The translations under genes were made by a program, and so were the position numbers. Shown here one piece after another: positions 25,073 to 32,773 of a stretch of DNA of 37,981 bases (position 1 is its first letter; each line of letters starts with the position of its first letter). Below the pieces are notes generated by a model. It saw nothing but the letters and a program-made list of their open reading frames with translations, searched no databases and had not been told where the DNA came from. Source of the stretch: Haloferax marisrubri (GTDB lineage: Archaea; Halobacteriota; Halobacteria; Halobacteriales; Haloferacaceae); assembly GCF_001469875.2 (NCBI RefSeq), contig NZ_LOPW02000018.1:268086-306066 (forward strand), read 5' to 3'.

Positions 25073-25465
25073 ATGCCGTCGAACGACCTCACGCTCGCAT
25101 TCTCGCTGCGGGCGCTCGACGAACTCGCGCGACCGAGCCACGCGCTCGAAGACGCCGCGCGGTGGACGACCCACCTCGGAATCGTCTCCTCGAAGCCGTC
25201 GTTTATCGAACGGCGGCGCGTCCGCGAGGTGGGGTATGAACAGGAGTTCCTGTCGGGGCCGCGCTCGATTCCGGAGGCACTGGCGAGCGTGCGGGACCAC
25301 TTCGAGACGACGCGGTACGTGTTCGTCGGCACGGAAGAGACCAGCGAGGTCGTCACCCGAGTCTTCGACTGGACATACCAGTCGGTCTCGGACGCCGCAG
25401 CAGCCGCGGGTTGGCAGCTCGCGACGACCATCGCTGCCGACGAGGAGTGGCCCTACCAGGAATAA
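25073..25465 (+). CDS. DUF7124-like haloarchaeal protein 1
   Basis: A 130-residue soluble protein resembling the haloarchaeal family I recall as DUF7124: an LTLAFSLRALDELA start, EDAARWTTHLGIVS, then VFVGTEETSE and a final SDAAAAAGWQL. A homologue with the same segment order is encoded at 30462-30872, after the FeoB-like gene. Function unknown. It follows the flavoprotein by one base, so the two are cotranscribed. Confidence 0.7.
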   Translation: MPSNDLTLAFSLRALDELARPSHALEDAARWTTHLGIVSSKPSFIERRRVREVGYEQEFLSGPRSIPEALASVRDHFETTRYVFVGTEETSEVVTRVFDWTYQSVSDAAAAAGWQLATTIAADEEWPYQE

Positions 25466-25500
25466 ACGCGCTTCGAGGGGCCTGCGGTCGACTCGCTAAG

Positions 25501-25653
25501 TCAGTGACTCTCGTGGATGTGGCTGCGGAGCGAATCGGTACTGTCGAACTGCTCGTCGCACTCGGCGCACGTGTTGTGGTGGAGGGCGACGTGCTGGGTC
25601 ACACCGGCGGCGCTCTGGAACTGTGCATCGCAACTGGAGCAGGTGTACGCCAT
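25501..25653 (-). CDS. Tandem C2H2 zinc-finger mini-protein
   Basis: A 50-residue ORF. It contains two complete fingers and almost nothing else: C5-x2-C8-x12-H21-x4-H26 and C29-x2-C32-x12-H45-x4-H50, with the typical aromatic (F12, F36) and leucine/valine core positions. Such haloarchaeal zinc-finger mini-proteins are small regulators or protein-binding modules. GTTATTAAC lies just upstream of the ATG (minus strand), and an AT-rich TATA-like stretch at about 25680-25700 suggests its own promoter. It sits downstream of G3E GTPase 3 on the same strand. Confidence 0.8.
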   Translation of the reverse strand: MAYTCSSCDAQFQSAAGVTQHVALHHNTCAECDEQFDSTDSLRSHIHESH

Positions 25654-25793
25654 TCCGTTAATAACTCAACTGGAAGAGAGCTAAAATAGTTATTAAAAAT
25701 AGGCGGGTACTGCTTGCCTTAGCCTAATAACATCGCGTTCGGACTAACTAACGACGACAGATTCGGATGGGGGAGGCGGTCCCCGATTCGTTC

Positions 25794-26060
25794 CTAGAGC
25801 GCTTCTTGTGCCCGTTCTCGAAGCGGGGGTGCGAGGCTCGTGTCGTTCGCGAGTTTGTCGAGCGCGTCTGTCGCTCGACACCGACTAAGCGCGTTCAGGG
25901 CCTGGCGACGGTACCGCCCGTCGAGGCCGCTTGTGACCACGACAAGTCGAAGTTGCGCAGTCGCCCGTTCCTCGGCGAGCTCACCGATGGCGTCTTCCCG
26001 CGTTCCGCGCGGGACGTTCTTGTCGACGACCGTTTGAAACAGCGAGCGTGGCGAAGACAT
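25794..26060 (-). CDS. HEAT-repeat-like mini-protein in operon with G3E GTPase 3
   Basis: An 88-residue all-helical protein (start MSSPRSLFQTVVDKN). The internal pattern REDAIGELAEE / YRRQALNALSRC / ATDALDKLAND / PPLRERAQEAL looks like paired HEAT-type helices. Its ATG lies two bases after the stop of the G3E gene on the same strand, so it is almost certainly co-translated. A role as an adaptor or substrate-recognition partner of the metallochaperone is inferred. Function otherwise unknown. Confidence 0.7.
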   Translation of the reverse strand: MSSPRSLFQTVVDKNVPRGTREDAIGELAEERATAQLRLVVVTSGLDGRYRRQALNALSRCRATDALDKLANDTSLAPPLRERAQEAL

Positions 26061-26062
26061 CG

Positions 26063-27340
26063 TCAATCGGCGAGGCCGACCTCCTCGGCGCTCTCGGCGG
26101 ACTGTGCGTCCCCGTCCGCAGCCTCTTCGGCGTCTTCGAGACGTTCGAACGTCGGGAAGCGGTCTTCGAAGGCGCTCCAGTCGGCGTCCATCTCTTCGTC
26201 GGTCAACGTGGCCGCCTCGAGGTCCGCACGGAGGTCGTCGTGGTCCATGTCGGTGCCGATGAGGACAAGTTGCGAGCCCCGGTCGCCGTACTCGGGATGC
26301 CAGCTTTCCTCCAGTTCGGGGTACGCCTCGAAGTACTGCGCCTGTTCGTCCGCCGGGAGTGTCGCGAGCCACTGCCCTGCAGGCGTGAGTCGAATCGACT
26401 GGCCCGCGACGTCGATACCCAGCGCGATGTCCTCGCGACCCGCCAGCCAGAAGTGTCCCTTCGAGCGGACGACGTTCGTCGGCAGTTCGTTCAGCAGGTC
26501 GGCGAACCGCTCCGGGTGGAACGGCCGACGGGACTCGAAGACGAACGAGGTGACTCCGTGTTCTTCCTCCGCGGAGGCGTGGGGTTCTTCGAGCTCTTGC
26601 ATCCACCCGGCGGACTGGCTCGCCGCCTCGAAGTCGAATCGACCCGTGTCGAGGATTGCGTCCGGGTCGACCGCACCGTGTTCGGTTCGGAGGATTTCGG
26701 CGCGCGGCTGTAGCACCTCGACGACTGCCTCGATCTCGTCGAGCGCCGCTTCGTCGACGAGGTCGCATTTGTTCAACAGCAGGACGTCGCAGAATTCGAT
26801 CTGCTCGACGAGGAGGCTCCCGAGGTCCTTCTCGGTGTCGCCGTCCATGAGCGACTCCGCCGAGCCGAACGTGGTCCAAAACTGGTGGGCGTCGACGACG
26901 GTGACCGTCGTGTCGAGTTCGTAGTAGTCCATCGGCTCGATGCCGGTCTCCTCGTAGAACTCCGTGGGGTCGAGGTCCGACTGGTCGAATCCCATCGTGA
27001 GCGTCTGTGCGACGGGGAGCGGTTCGGCGACACCGGTCGATTCGATGACGAGGTAATCGAACTCGCGAGCCTGCGCGAGCTTCGCGAGCGCGTCGAGCAG
27101 GTCGCCCCGAAGCTCACAACAGATACAGCCGTTCGACAACTCGATTAACTCCTCGTCGTCCTCCGAGATGTCGGAGTGTTCGGCGACGCGCTCGGCGTCG
27201 ACGTTCACCTCGCCCATGTCGTTGACGAGGACCGCGATATCGAGGTCCGTTTGCGTGTTTAGGAGGTTGTTCAACACGGTCGTTTTCCCCGCGCCGAGGT
27301 TGCCGCTCAGCACGGTGACGGGAATCGTCTCTCGACTCAT
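26063..27340 (-). CDS. G3E-family (CobW/COG0523) GTPase metallochaperone 3
   Basis: A 425-residue GTPase with Walker A GNLGAGKTT, CICC (72-75) within NGCICCELRGD, ESTGVAEP, NKCD (190-193) and the CobW C-terminal domain (VVRSKGHFWLAGRE, GDRGSQLVLIG). It lacks a His-rich insertion; instead the linker has EEPHASAEEEHG. It is divergent from a CzcO-like flavoprotein gene whose operon includes a zinc-sparing S14 paralogue, which suggests that this member works in zinc homeostasis. TTAATAACA lies one base before its ATG. Family certain, metal inferred. Confidence 0.9.
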   Translation of the reverse strand: MSRETIPVTVLSGNLGAGKTTVLNNLLNTQTDLDIAVLVNDMGEVNVDAERVAEHSDISEDDEELIELSNGCICCELRGDLLDALAKLAQAREFDYLVIESTGVAEPLPVAQTLTMGFDQSDLDPTEFYEETGIEPMDYYELDTTVTVVDAHQFWTTFGSAESLMDGDTEKDLGSLLVEQIEFCDVLLLNKCDLVDEAALDEIEAVVEVLQPRAEILRTEHGAVDPDAILDTGRFDFEAASQSAGWMQELEEPHASAEEEHGVTSFVFESRRPFHPERFADLLNELPTNVVRSKGHFWLAGREDIALGIDVAGQSIRLTPAGQWLATLPADEQAQYFEAYPELEESWHPEYGDRGSQLVLIGTDMDHDDLRADLEAATLTDEEMDADWSAFEDRFPTFERLEDAEEAADGDAQSAESAEEVGLAD

Positions 27341-27401
27341 CTGTTATTAACTCTAGACCATGTCTTATTTATAATTGGCTATCTAGACTATTTTGTTGTT
27401 A
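27341..27401. promoter_or_regulatory. Symmetric divergent promoter with two TCTAGA sites
   Basis: A 61-base spacer separates the two start codons. A single central AT element (CTTATTTATAATTGG, 27364-27378) can act as TATA box in both directions, at roughly -26 to -30 from each ATG. TCTAGA palindromes at 27352-27357 and 27382-27387 sit symmetrically on either side, exactly 30 bp apart (about three helical turns), between the TATA element and each start. CTAG is normally scarce in such genomes. This is a strong candidate operator for a metal-responsive repressor. Confidence 0.6.
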
Positions 27402-28553
27402 ATGGAGCCCCCAACGACCCCCCAAACGGACGAGTCGCTCGACGCCGTTATCGTCGGCGCAGGTGCCGCTGGCGTCGGTATTGGCGTCGTTCTCGAAGCC
27501 CTCGCCCTCGACTCCTACGCGATTCTGGAGCGAGACGACGTCGGCGCGTCGTTTCGACAGTGGCCCGAGGAGATGCAGTTCATCACCCCCTCGTTTCCCA
27601 GCAACAGCTTCGGCTGTCGAGACCTGAACGCCGTCACGACGGACACGTCGCCCGCGTTCGCGCTCGACCGCGAACACCCGACCGGCGAGGAGTACGCGCA
27701 GTACCTCCGCGGAGTCGTCGAGTTTCATGACCTTCCCGTCCGGACCGGCGTAGCTGTCGAATCCCTCCAACGCCACGACGATGGGTTCGTTCTGGACACG
27801 TCCGCTGGCACCGTCCGGAGTCGCTTCGTCATCTGGGCGGCCGGACAGTTCGGCCGCCCGAACGACGAGCCGTTCCCCGGTGCGGGTCACTGCGTCCACA
27901 ACTCCCAGGTCGACTCGTGGCACGCGTTCGCCGACGAGTGCGTAGACGACCCAGTCGCGGTCGTTGGCGGGTACGAAAGCGGAATCGACGCGGCGCTCAC
28001 GCTCGCCGAACTGGGCCACGAGGTACTCGTCCTCGACGAGGAGGGTCCGTGGCAGTATCGCAGCCCAGACCCGAGCGAAGTCCTATCCCCGTACACCAGC
28101 CAACGCCTCCACGAGGCGCTCGAACGGGACCGACCGATCACTCTCAACGACGGCATCCGCGTCGAACGCGTCGACAGAGACGACGGCTCGTTCGAGGTCG
28201 TCTCTACGAGCGGTGAAACGTTCACAACGCGGAACCGACCCGTGCTCGCGACGGGGTTCCAGTCCGGTCTCGGCCCGGCGGACGACTATTTCGAGTTCGA
28301 GAACGGCCACCCGAGACTGACCGAGCGAGACGAGTCGACGGCGACGCCGGGACTGTTCCTCGTCGGCCCCCACGTTGCACACAACGGACAACAGTTCTGC
28401 TTCATCTACAAGTTCCGACAGCGGTTCGCGGTCGTCGCCGACGAAGTCGCTGCAAGACTCGGTATCGACCGCGCTCCCCTCGACGAGTACCGTGAGAAGA
28501 ACATGTTCCTCGAGGACGCGTCCTGCTGCGAACCAGACATGTGCGACTGCTAA
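27402..28553 (+). CDS. CzcO-like FAD/NAD(P) flavoprotein with Cys-rich C-terminal tail
   Basis: A 383-residue flavin monooxygenase-fold protein (COG2072/CzcO-like). It has FAD motif [11 protein letters not shown] near residue 19, a second NADPH motif [13 protein letters not shown], and ATGFQSG. The last eleven residues, [11 protein letters not shown], contain four cysteines and look like a metal-binding tail; this is not part of the flavoprotein fold. Start: ATG 27402 is preferred over the in-frame TTG at 27393 because it fits the leaderless promoter. It leads an operon with the S14 paralogue and FeoB-like transporter. A redox or metal-transfer role is inferred. Confidence 0.8.
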   Translation: MEPPTTPQTDESLDAVIVGAGAAGVGIGVVLEALALDSYAILERDDVGASFRQWPEEMQFITPSFPSNSFGCRDLNAVTTDTSPAFALDREHPTGEEYAQYLRGVVEFHDLPVRTGVAVESLQRHDDGFVLDTSAGTVRSRFVIWAAGQFGRPNDEPFPGAGHCVHNSQVDSWHAFADECVDDPVAVVGGYESGIDAALTLAELGHEVLVLDEEGPWQYRSPDPSEVLSPYTSQRLHEALERDRPITLNDGIRVERVDRDDGSFEVVSTSGETFTTRNRPVLATGFQSGLGPADDYFEFENGHPRLTERDESTATPGLFLVGPHVAHNGQQFCFIYKFRQRFAVVADEVAARLGIDRAPLDEYREKNMFLEDASCCEPDMCDC

Positions 28554-28555
28554 CC

Positions 28556-28741
28556 GTGACACGACACTCATCACAGCCCGACAGCCGAAGCGAGCGCTCG
28601 AACGACGCGCGAGACGACGACCGACACGTGTGTCGGATGACCGGCCGCGAACAGGGCCTCGTCAGTAAGTACGACATCTGGCTCTGTCGGCAGTCGTTCC
28701 GTGAACTCGCGCCGAAGATTGGGTTCAAAAAGTATGACTGA
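28556..28741 (+). CDS. Ribosomal protein S14 paralogue lacking two zinc cysteines
   Basis: A 61-residue protein whose second half is unmistakably archaeal S14 (uS14): [17 protein letters not shown] then [13 protein letters not shown]. Archaeal S14 binds zinc by CxxC...CxxC. Here the ligands read C26-R-M-T29 and C44-R-Q-S47, so the second cysteine of each pair is gone. The ~25-residue N-terminus is disordered-looking and unlike standard S14. GTG 28556, two bases after the upstream stop, gives the usual S14 length; GTG 28541 is an alternative. The 3' end overlaps the FeoB-like gene by eight bases. By analogy with bacterial C-minus ribosomal proteins it may replace the zinc-binding S14 under zinc limitation. 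Confidence 0.85.
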   Translation: MTRHSSQPDSRSERSNDARDDDRHVCRMTGREQGLVSKYDIWLCRQSFRELAPKIGFKKYD

Positions 28742-30458
28742 CACACGCCCTCGGTCGAACAGTCACTCCGCGACGGGGCGCGACGAGACGGGAAACGACC
28801 GGCGAGAGACCGTCGTCGTCGTCGGCAAAGAGAGCGTCGGCAAGTCGGAGCTCGTTGCCGGCCTCACCGGAACGACGCCGACGACCGGTAACTTCCGCGG
28901 AACGACCGTCAACGTCGAGCGATACGAGTCGGACGAGTTCGTCTTCGTCGACACGCCCGGAATTTTGCTCGGGACTGACACCGAGACCACCCGAACAGCG
29001 ATCAGCGCCGTCGAAGACACCGAGACGGTGCTCCTCGTCGTTCGCGCAACGAACATCGACGACGACCTCGAGGACCTGCTGCCACTAGTGCAGGGAACAG
29101 TCGGCGCGATTGCCGTGACGTTCTGGGACAAAGTCGAGAACCAGACCGAAGCCCACGACGAACTGGACGCGCTCGCCGACGACCTCGGGGTGCCACTCGC
29201 TCCAGTGGACGCGCGAAACGTTTCTCGCGTCGCGACCGACGGCGGCGGGGCGGCGGTCGACGGACGCGAGCGGACGGAACTCGTCAGCGCGCTCCGCGAT
29301 GCCGACGAGTTCCCGGGGCGGGTCACCCGGCAAACTGGAATTCATCTCGACCCACCGGAGACGATCATTGAGCATCCACTTCTCGGCCCGTTCGTCAGTA
29401 TTGCCTTGCTTCTGTTGCCCGCCGCGGCTGCAGTCCACTTCGCGAACGCTGCTGCTGCCGAACTCTCCCCCCAAGTGAGTACACTGTTGGAGCCCGCGGT
29501 TCGGTGGACGAACGAGCTCCCGGGACCGCTGTCGGCAGTTCTGGGCGGCGACTACGGCGTGCTCTCGATGGGGCCATTCCTATTCGTCTGGGCCGGTCCG
29601 ACGATCCTCATCTTCGCGGCGTTCATGGCCGTCTACAAGCAGAGCGGACTCGTCACGCGGATTACTGCGTCGCTCCATCCGCATCTTCGGCGCGTGGGCC
29701 TCACCGGTCGGGACCTCGTTCGCGTGGTCATGGGATTCGGCTGTAACGTCCCGGCGGTCACCAGCACACGTGGGTGTTCGGACTGTACACGCCGGACGGC
29801 CGTGTCGACGATTGGGTTCGGATCCGCCTGCTCGTATCAGTTTCCGGCGACGCTCGCCGTGTTCGCGGCGGTCAAGATGCCATGGCTCGTCGTTCCGTAC
29901 CTCGGGATTCTCACGATCACGACACTGGTCTATGCGCGCCTGATCGCACCCGAGCGTGCGCGAACGGCATCGCTGTCTACTGAGAACCGTGCGTTCCTCC
30001 AGTGGCCGACCTGGCAGTCAGTGTGGCGCGAGACCAGAACCGTGATTCGGAGTTTCTTCGTGAAGGCCCTCCCCGTCTTCGCCGGAATCGTCCTCGTTGC
30101 ATCGGTTCTCGACTATTTCGGCGTGCTGGACGTGGCGGGTAAGGCTCTCTCGCCGGTGATGGGACTGTTCAACCTCCCCGGTGAGACGGCGCTCGTCGTC
30201 GTGATGGGATCGATCCGCAAGGATGGTCTACTCTTATTACAATCAGACGGGCTCAGTGCAACGTTGTCCGCGATGACTCCCGTGCAGGTACTGACCGCCG
30301 TCTACCTAGCGGGGGTGTTGCTTCCCTGCCTCGTGACGGCGATCACGGTCGCGAAGGAACTTTCCCCGAGATACGCCGGTCGAATGATGCTCCGACAGGC
30401 GGCAGCTGCCGTCAGCTTCTCGCTACTCATCGGATGGGGCGGTGCAATCCTCTTCTAG
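28734..30458 (+). CDS. FeoB-like GTPase-coupled metal transporter
   Basis: A 574-residue membrane protein with an N-terminal small GTPase (G1 GKESVGKS 31-38, GNFRGTTV, G3 DTPG 73-76) fused to two gate-type transmembrane halves. The hallmark FeoB loop appears as [14 protein letters not shown]. Differences from standard FeoB: the G4 NxxD-type motif is degenerate (VTFWDKVE), and a CxxC (GCSDC) plus another Cys follow the gate loop. FeoB imports ferrous iron; in this operon, after the zinc-sparing S14 gene, zinc or another divalent metal is possible. ATG overlaps the S14 stop, so translation is coupled. Confidence 0.85.
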   Translation: MTDTRPRSNSHSATGRDETGNDRRETVVVVGKESVGKSELVAGLTGTTPTTGNFRGTTVNVERYESDEFVFVDTPGILLGTDTETTRTAISAVEDTETVLLVVRATNIDDDLEDLLPLVQGTVGAIAVTFWDKVENQTEAHDELDALADDLGVPLAPVDARNVSRVATDGGGAAVDGRERTELVSALRDADEFPGRVTRQTGIHLDPPETIIEHPLLGPFVSIALLLLPAAAAVHFANAAAAELSPQVSTLLEPAVRWTNELPGPLSAVLGGDYGVLSMGPFLFVWAGPTILIFAAFMAVYKQSGLVTRITASLHPHLRRVGLTGRDLVRVVMGFGCNVPAVTSTRGCSDCTRRTAVSTIGFGSACSYQFPATLAVFAAVKMPWLVVPYLGILTITTLVYARLIAPERARTASLSTENRAFLQWPTWQSVWRETRTVIRSFFVKALPVFAGIVLVASVLDYFGVLDVAGKALSPVMGLFNLPGETALVVVMGSIRKDGLLLLQSDGLSATLSAMTPVQVLTAVYLAGVLLPCLVTAITVAKELSPRYAGRMMLRQAAAAVSFSLLIGWGGAILF

Positions 30459-30461
30459 CCG

Positions 30462-30872
30462 ATGACGGGCGAAACCATGACGCTCGCGTTTGAGCTTGCT
30501 GCACTCCGGCAGACCCGTGAGCCACAGGCGGTCGTCGTCGATGCGCGACGATGGGCGCAGAACGTCGGTCTCATATCGACGGATTTCGGAGCCGCTCACG
30601 CCTTCAGCGCCAAGTACCTCGTCCGTCGAGATTTTCAGGTGATGCCAACTGCATCGGACCTTCGGCACCTCGGTAGCCAATACGATACGGAAAGACACGT
30701 CCTGATAGGGACTACTTCCAATCGGCCGGAGTATCTCCCTCCTCAGCACTGGGAGTATCTCAGTCTCGCAGATGCTGCTACTGCTGCTGGCTGGTCTCTC
30801 GAGAACCCGGAGACTACACTACGAGAGCAATGGACTGCGCGGTTGTACCGTGTCCTCAGGAGACGAGAATGA
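30462..30872 (+). CDS. DUF7124-like haloarchaeal protein 2
   Basis: A 136-residue homologue of the protein encoded at 25073-25465: [54 protein letters not shown]. It starts three bases after the FeoB-like stop, with ATG 30477 as an alternative start. Function unknown. Presence of one copy behind each metal-island operon suggests a shared role. Confidence 0.72.
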   Translation: MTGETMTLAFELAALRQTREPQAVVVDARRWAQNVGLISTDFGAAHAFSAKYLVRRDFQVMPTASDLRHLGSQYDTERHVLIGTTSNRPEYLPPQHWEYLSLADAATAAGWSLENPETTLREQWTARLYRVLRRRE

Positions 30873-30906
30873 AAATTGGTATTCTCCAGCGACAATACAA
30901 TTCAGT

Positions 30907-31284
30907 ATGAACGACGAGCCAGTAGATATCGAACTCGACTTTGGAGATGACGGACTGGTTCCAGCGGTTGCGCAAGACGCACATACTGACGAGGTTCTGA
31001 TGCTCGCGTACGCTTCACCGGAAGCGGTGGCAGCAACGCAGGAGACGGGACTCGCCCACTACTACTCTCGGAGTCGAGATGAGCTTTGGAAGAAGGGTGG
31101 GACAAGCGGACACATCCAACAAGTTCAGGAAATTCGGGTCGATTGTGACAGAGATGCGCTTCTCTATCGCGTTGAGCAAGAGGGCGGGGCCTGTCATACG
31201 GGATACCGTTCGTGTTTTTCCCGAACGATCGATGACGAAACAGTTGGAGAGAAAGTCTACGATCCAGATGAGGTCTACGGGTAG
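30907..31284 (+). CDS. hisI: Phosphoribosyl-AMP cyclohydrolase HisI
   Basis: A 125-residue protein with the complete HisI core: [25 protein letters not shown], the Mg-binding RVDCDRDA, and ACHTG / SCF. The three zinc cysteines are C80, C96 and C103, so the enzyme should be an active zinc-dependent cyclohydrolase of histidine synthesis. It follows the second DUF7124-like gene by 34 bases on the same strand, in a likely zinc-limitation operon. It may be a second copy of a housekeeping enzyme or the only copy; the window cannot tell. ATG 30907 gives the family length. Confidence 0.9.
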   Translation: MNDEPVDIELDFGDDGLVPAVAQDAHTDEVLMLAYASPEAVAATQETGLAHYYSRSRDELWKKGGTSGHIQQVQEIRVDCDRDALLYRVEQEGGACHTGYRSCFSRTIDDETVGEKVYDPDEVYG

Positions 31285-31362
31285 GTCAATTCGGTAGCGT
31301 GGCTGGCTATTGAGACAGGGGGAGATAGCTCCACGGCCCCTGTCGTGGGAGGCACTCCTATC

Positions 31363-31743
31363 CCCTGTATGGCCAATATGGCCGAACGTCTCCACGAGAA
31401 GAAGCTGATCCGAAAGGACCTGTACAACTTCGCCCGGATCGTGATGTGGCTGCCCCAGTACCAGGACAGCGACCCCGAGACGATTGTCACAGACCTCAAA
31501 GACGTCTTCTCGAGGTGGCCTTGGTACGACGAGCAGGAGACCGAGCACCAGGTCCGCTACGAGTTCTCGAACACAATCGACGGCGACACGCCGTTACCGA
31601 TGAACTGCAATAATGACGATTTACAACGCTACTGCATCGACCAAGACCAGTGTCCCTACTCGATCTGGGGCAGTCTCCCATTCCCAGATGAGATGTACGA
31701 GCAAGTGGACGAGCAGTCCGCCGGTCCCGCTGAGCAACTCTAA
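31363..31743 (+). pseudogene. Truncated PriL Fe-S C-terminal domain, copy 2
   Basis: This stretch matches the last ~127 residues of the protein encoded at 2-1351, with all four cysteines kept (PCMANM, PMNC, RYC, DQC). DNA identity looks like roughly 85% by eye, with many silent differences, so it is a related copy and not a recent duplicate. Similarity stops sharply upstream of the first Cys codon, where unrelated sequence begins; no start codon with context is present. It marks the right edge of the metal island. Confidence 0.75.
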
Positions 31744-32371
31744 ATCATAGTCACCCCTCAGATTGTCGAGAATTGTTTTGCAGACCAAAGACATCCCCTT
31801 CTGAATCCCCGTCGAGCAATTTTCAGCGTCTAACACGGCCAGACTCGGGAGAATCGGGGGTGATCCACAATTCGAAGTGGCGAGACGGCCAGCCTTGAGG
31901 GGCTCAGAATAGGTGAAGCAGTGACCCCAAAGAAGTCAGATATCGCCGATATCACCTTTGTTACCCCGCAGTCGAGCAATTTTTGAAACCACAGCATTAT
32001 CCTGGAACTCGTCGAGGTACTTTCTACGCATTCAAATCTGCCCGACGGGGTTCTTATTCGATTTGAGGGCGTCGTAGTGTCTCGCATATCGCGGTTTTCG
32101 TCCAAAGAAAGAGGCGATATGCAATGTGCGAAGGCCGCCGGCTCTCTCAGGCCGAGAGGCCATCACCGGGGTAGCGGAACTACAGAAGTATCAGAATTAG
32201 CGCATAGGTTGACGGGTGCGTTTCGGTGGTGTTTGTTGCCCCCACGAGGGGGTGGCGGGGCACATCACGTGCCCCCGATAGACAATGGCTTCGGAACGAC
32301 GCAGTAAGACACGAGCAGCGCATCAAGCAGCAAGTTCCCCTGACGGCCAAGCGCCGTGAGAAGATCTCGAG
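31744..32371. other. Non-coding / degraded stretch with short repeats
   Basis: No gene I can support in ~630 bases. It holds a 13-base direct repeat GTCGAGCAATTTT at 31811-31823 and 31971-31983, two GATATC palindromes three bases apart (31939-31953), and a 9-bp inverted repeat (32084-32122). A stretch near 32225-32370 reads like a fragment of a plasmid-type protein, but in no intact frame. Confidence 0.4.
32084..32122. repeat. 9-bp inverted repeat GCATATCGC / GCGATATGC
   Basis: Perfect 9-bp arms at 32084-32092 and 32114-32122 separated by 21 bases. It could be a stem-loop, a partitioning or operator site, or the remnant of a transposon end. Confidence 0.55.
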
Positions 32372-32722
32372 GTGACGGTCCCGACCGACCGGAATCACGC
32401 GTCGGTCGTCGCGCTCGTGGAGTGTGTTTTTGTCGAGCTCACGCACGAGGCCGTGGGCGCCGTCTTCGTCTCCCGACAGGTCGGACGGGCGACGCGGACG
32501 CAGTACGTCGCGGTCGACGACGTCGGCGAGCAGTTCCAGAAGCGGCATTTCGACGACCAGCTGGGCTGGCACGAGACCACTGTCCCTCGACGAACTGTTC
32601 GCGACGAGCTCATCACCCAGCTCACGCGGTCGACGACTACGCCGGCGGACACACGAGAGGCGGCAGCCAGTGTGCCAGACACGTTCACCGTGAAGCCGGT
32701 TCCAGACCTCCAGACTCCATAG
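32372..32722 (+). CDS. Hypothetical protein
   Basis: A 116-residue ORF from GTG, not recognised. Its composition is protein-like (VALVECVFVELTHEA, RTQYVAVDDVGEQFQ, VRDELITQLTR) and better than the competing opposite-strand frames, but start context is poor: a stop lies only five codons upstream of the GTG and no Shine-Dalgarno is seen. It lies among mobile-element debris and may itself be a relic. Confidence 0.35.
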   Translation: MTVPTDRNHASVVALVECVFVELTHEAVGAVFVSRQVGRATRTQYVAVDDVGEQFQKRHFDDQLGWHETTVPRRTVRDELITQLTRSTTTPADTREAAASVPDTFTVKPVPDLQTP

Positions 32723-32731
32723 CGGCTTGTA

Positions 32732-32773
32732 TTAACCAACACGTCCGACCGGTACTGGTACTGTGTTGGTTAA
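32732..32773. repeat. 11-bp inverted repeat TTAACCAACAC / GTGTTGGTTAA
   Basis: Perfect 11-bp arms at 32732-32742 and 32763-32773 around a 20-base GC-rich loop containing GGTACTGGTACTG. It lies exactly at the left edge of the transposase fragment. It could be paired transposon ends left by an excision or nested insertion, or a terminator-like hairpin. Confidence 0.6.

Noticed and set aside
24043-25431. Long minus-strand ORF (462 codons)
   Set aside because: Antisense shadow of the flavoprotein and DUF7124-like genes; its product is Arg-rich and the plus-strand genes have clear motifs.
25767-26924. Long plus-strand ORF (385 codons)
   Set aside because: Opposite to G3E GTPase 3 and the HEAT-like gene; Ser/Arg-rich with no fold, typical of GC-rich antisense frames.
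32077-32307. 76-codon plus-strand ORF
   Set aside because: Frame is only partly protein-like and the neighbouring frame looks equally good; probably a decayed plasmid gene, not a live one.
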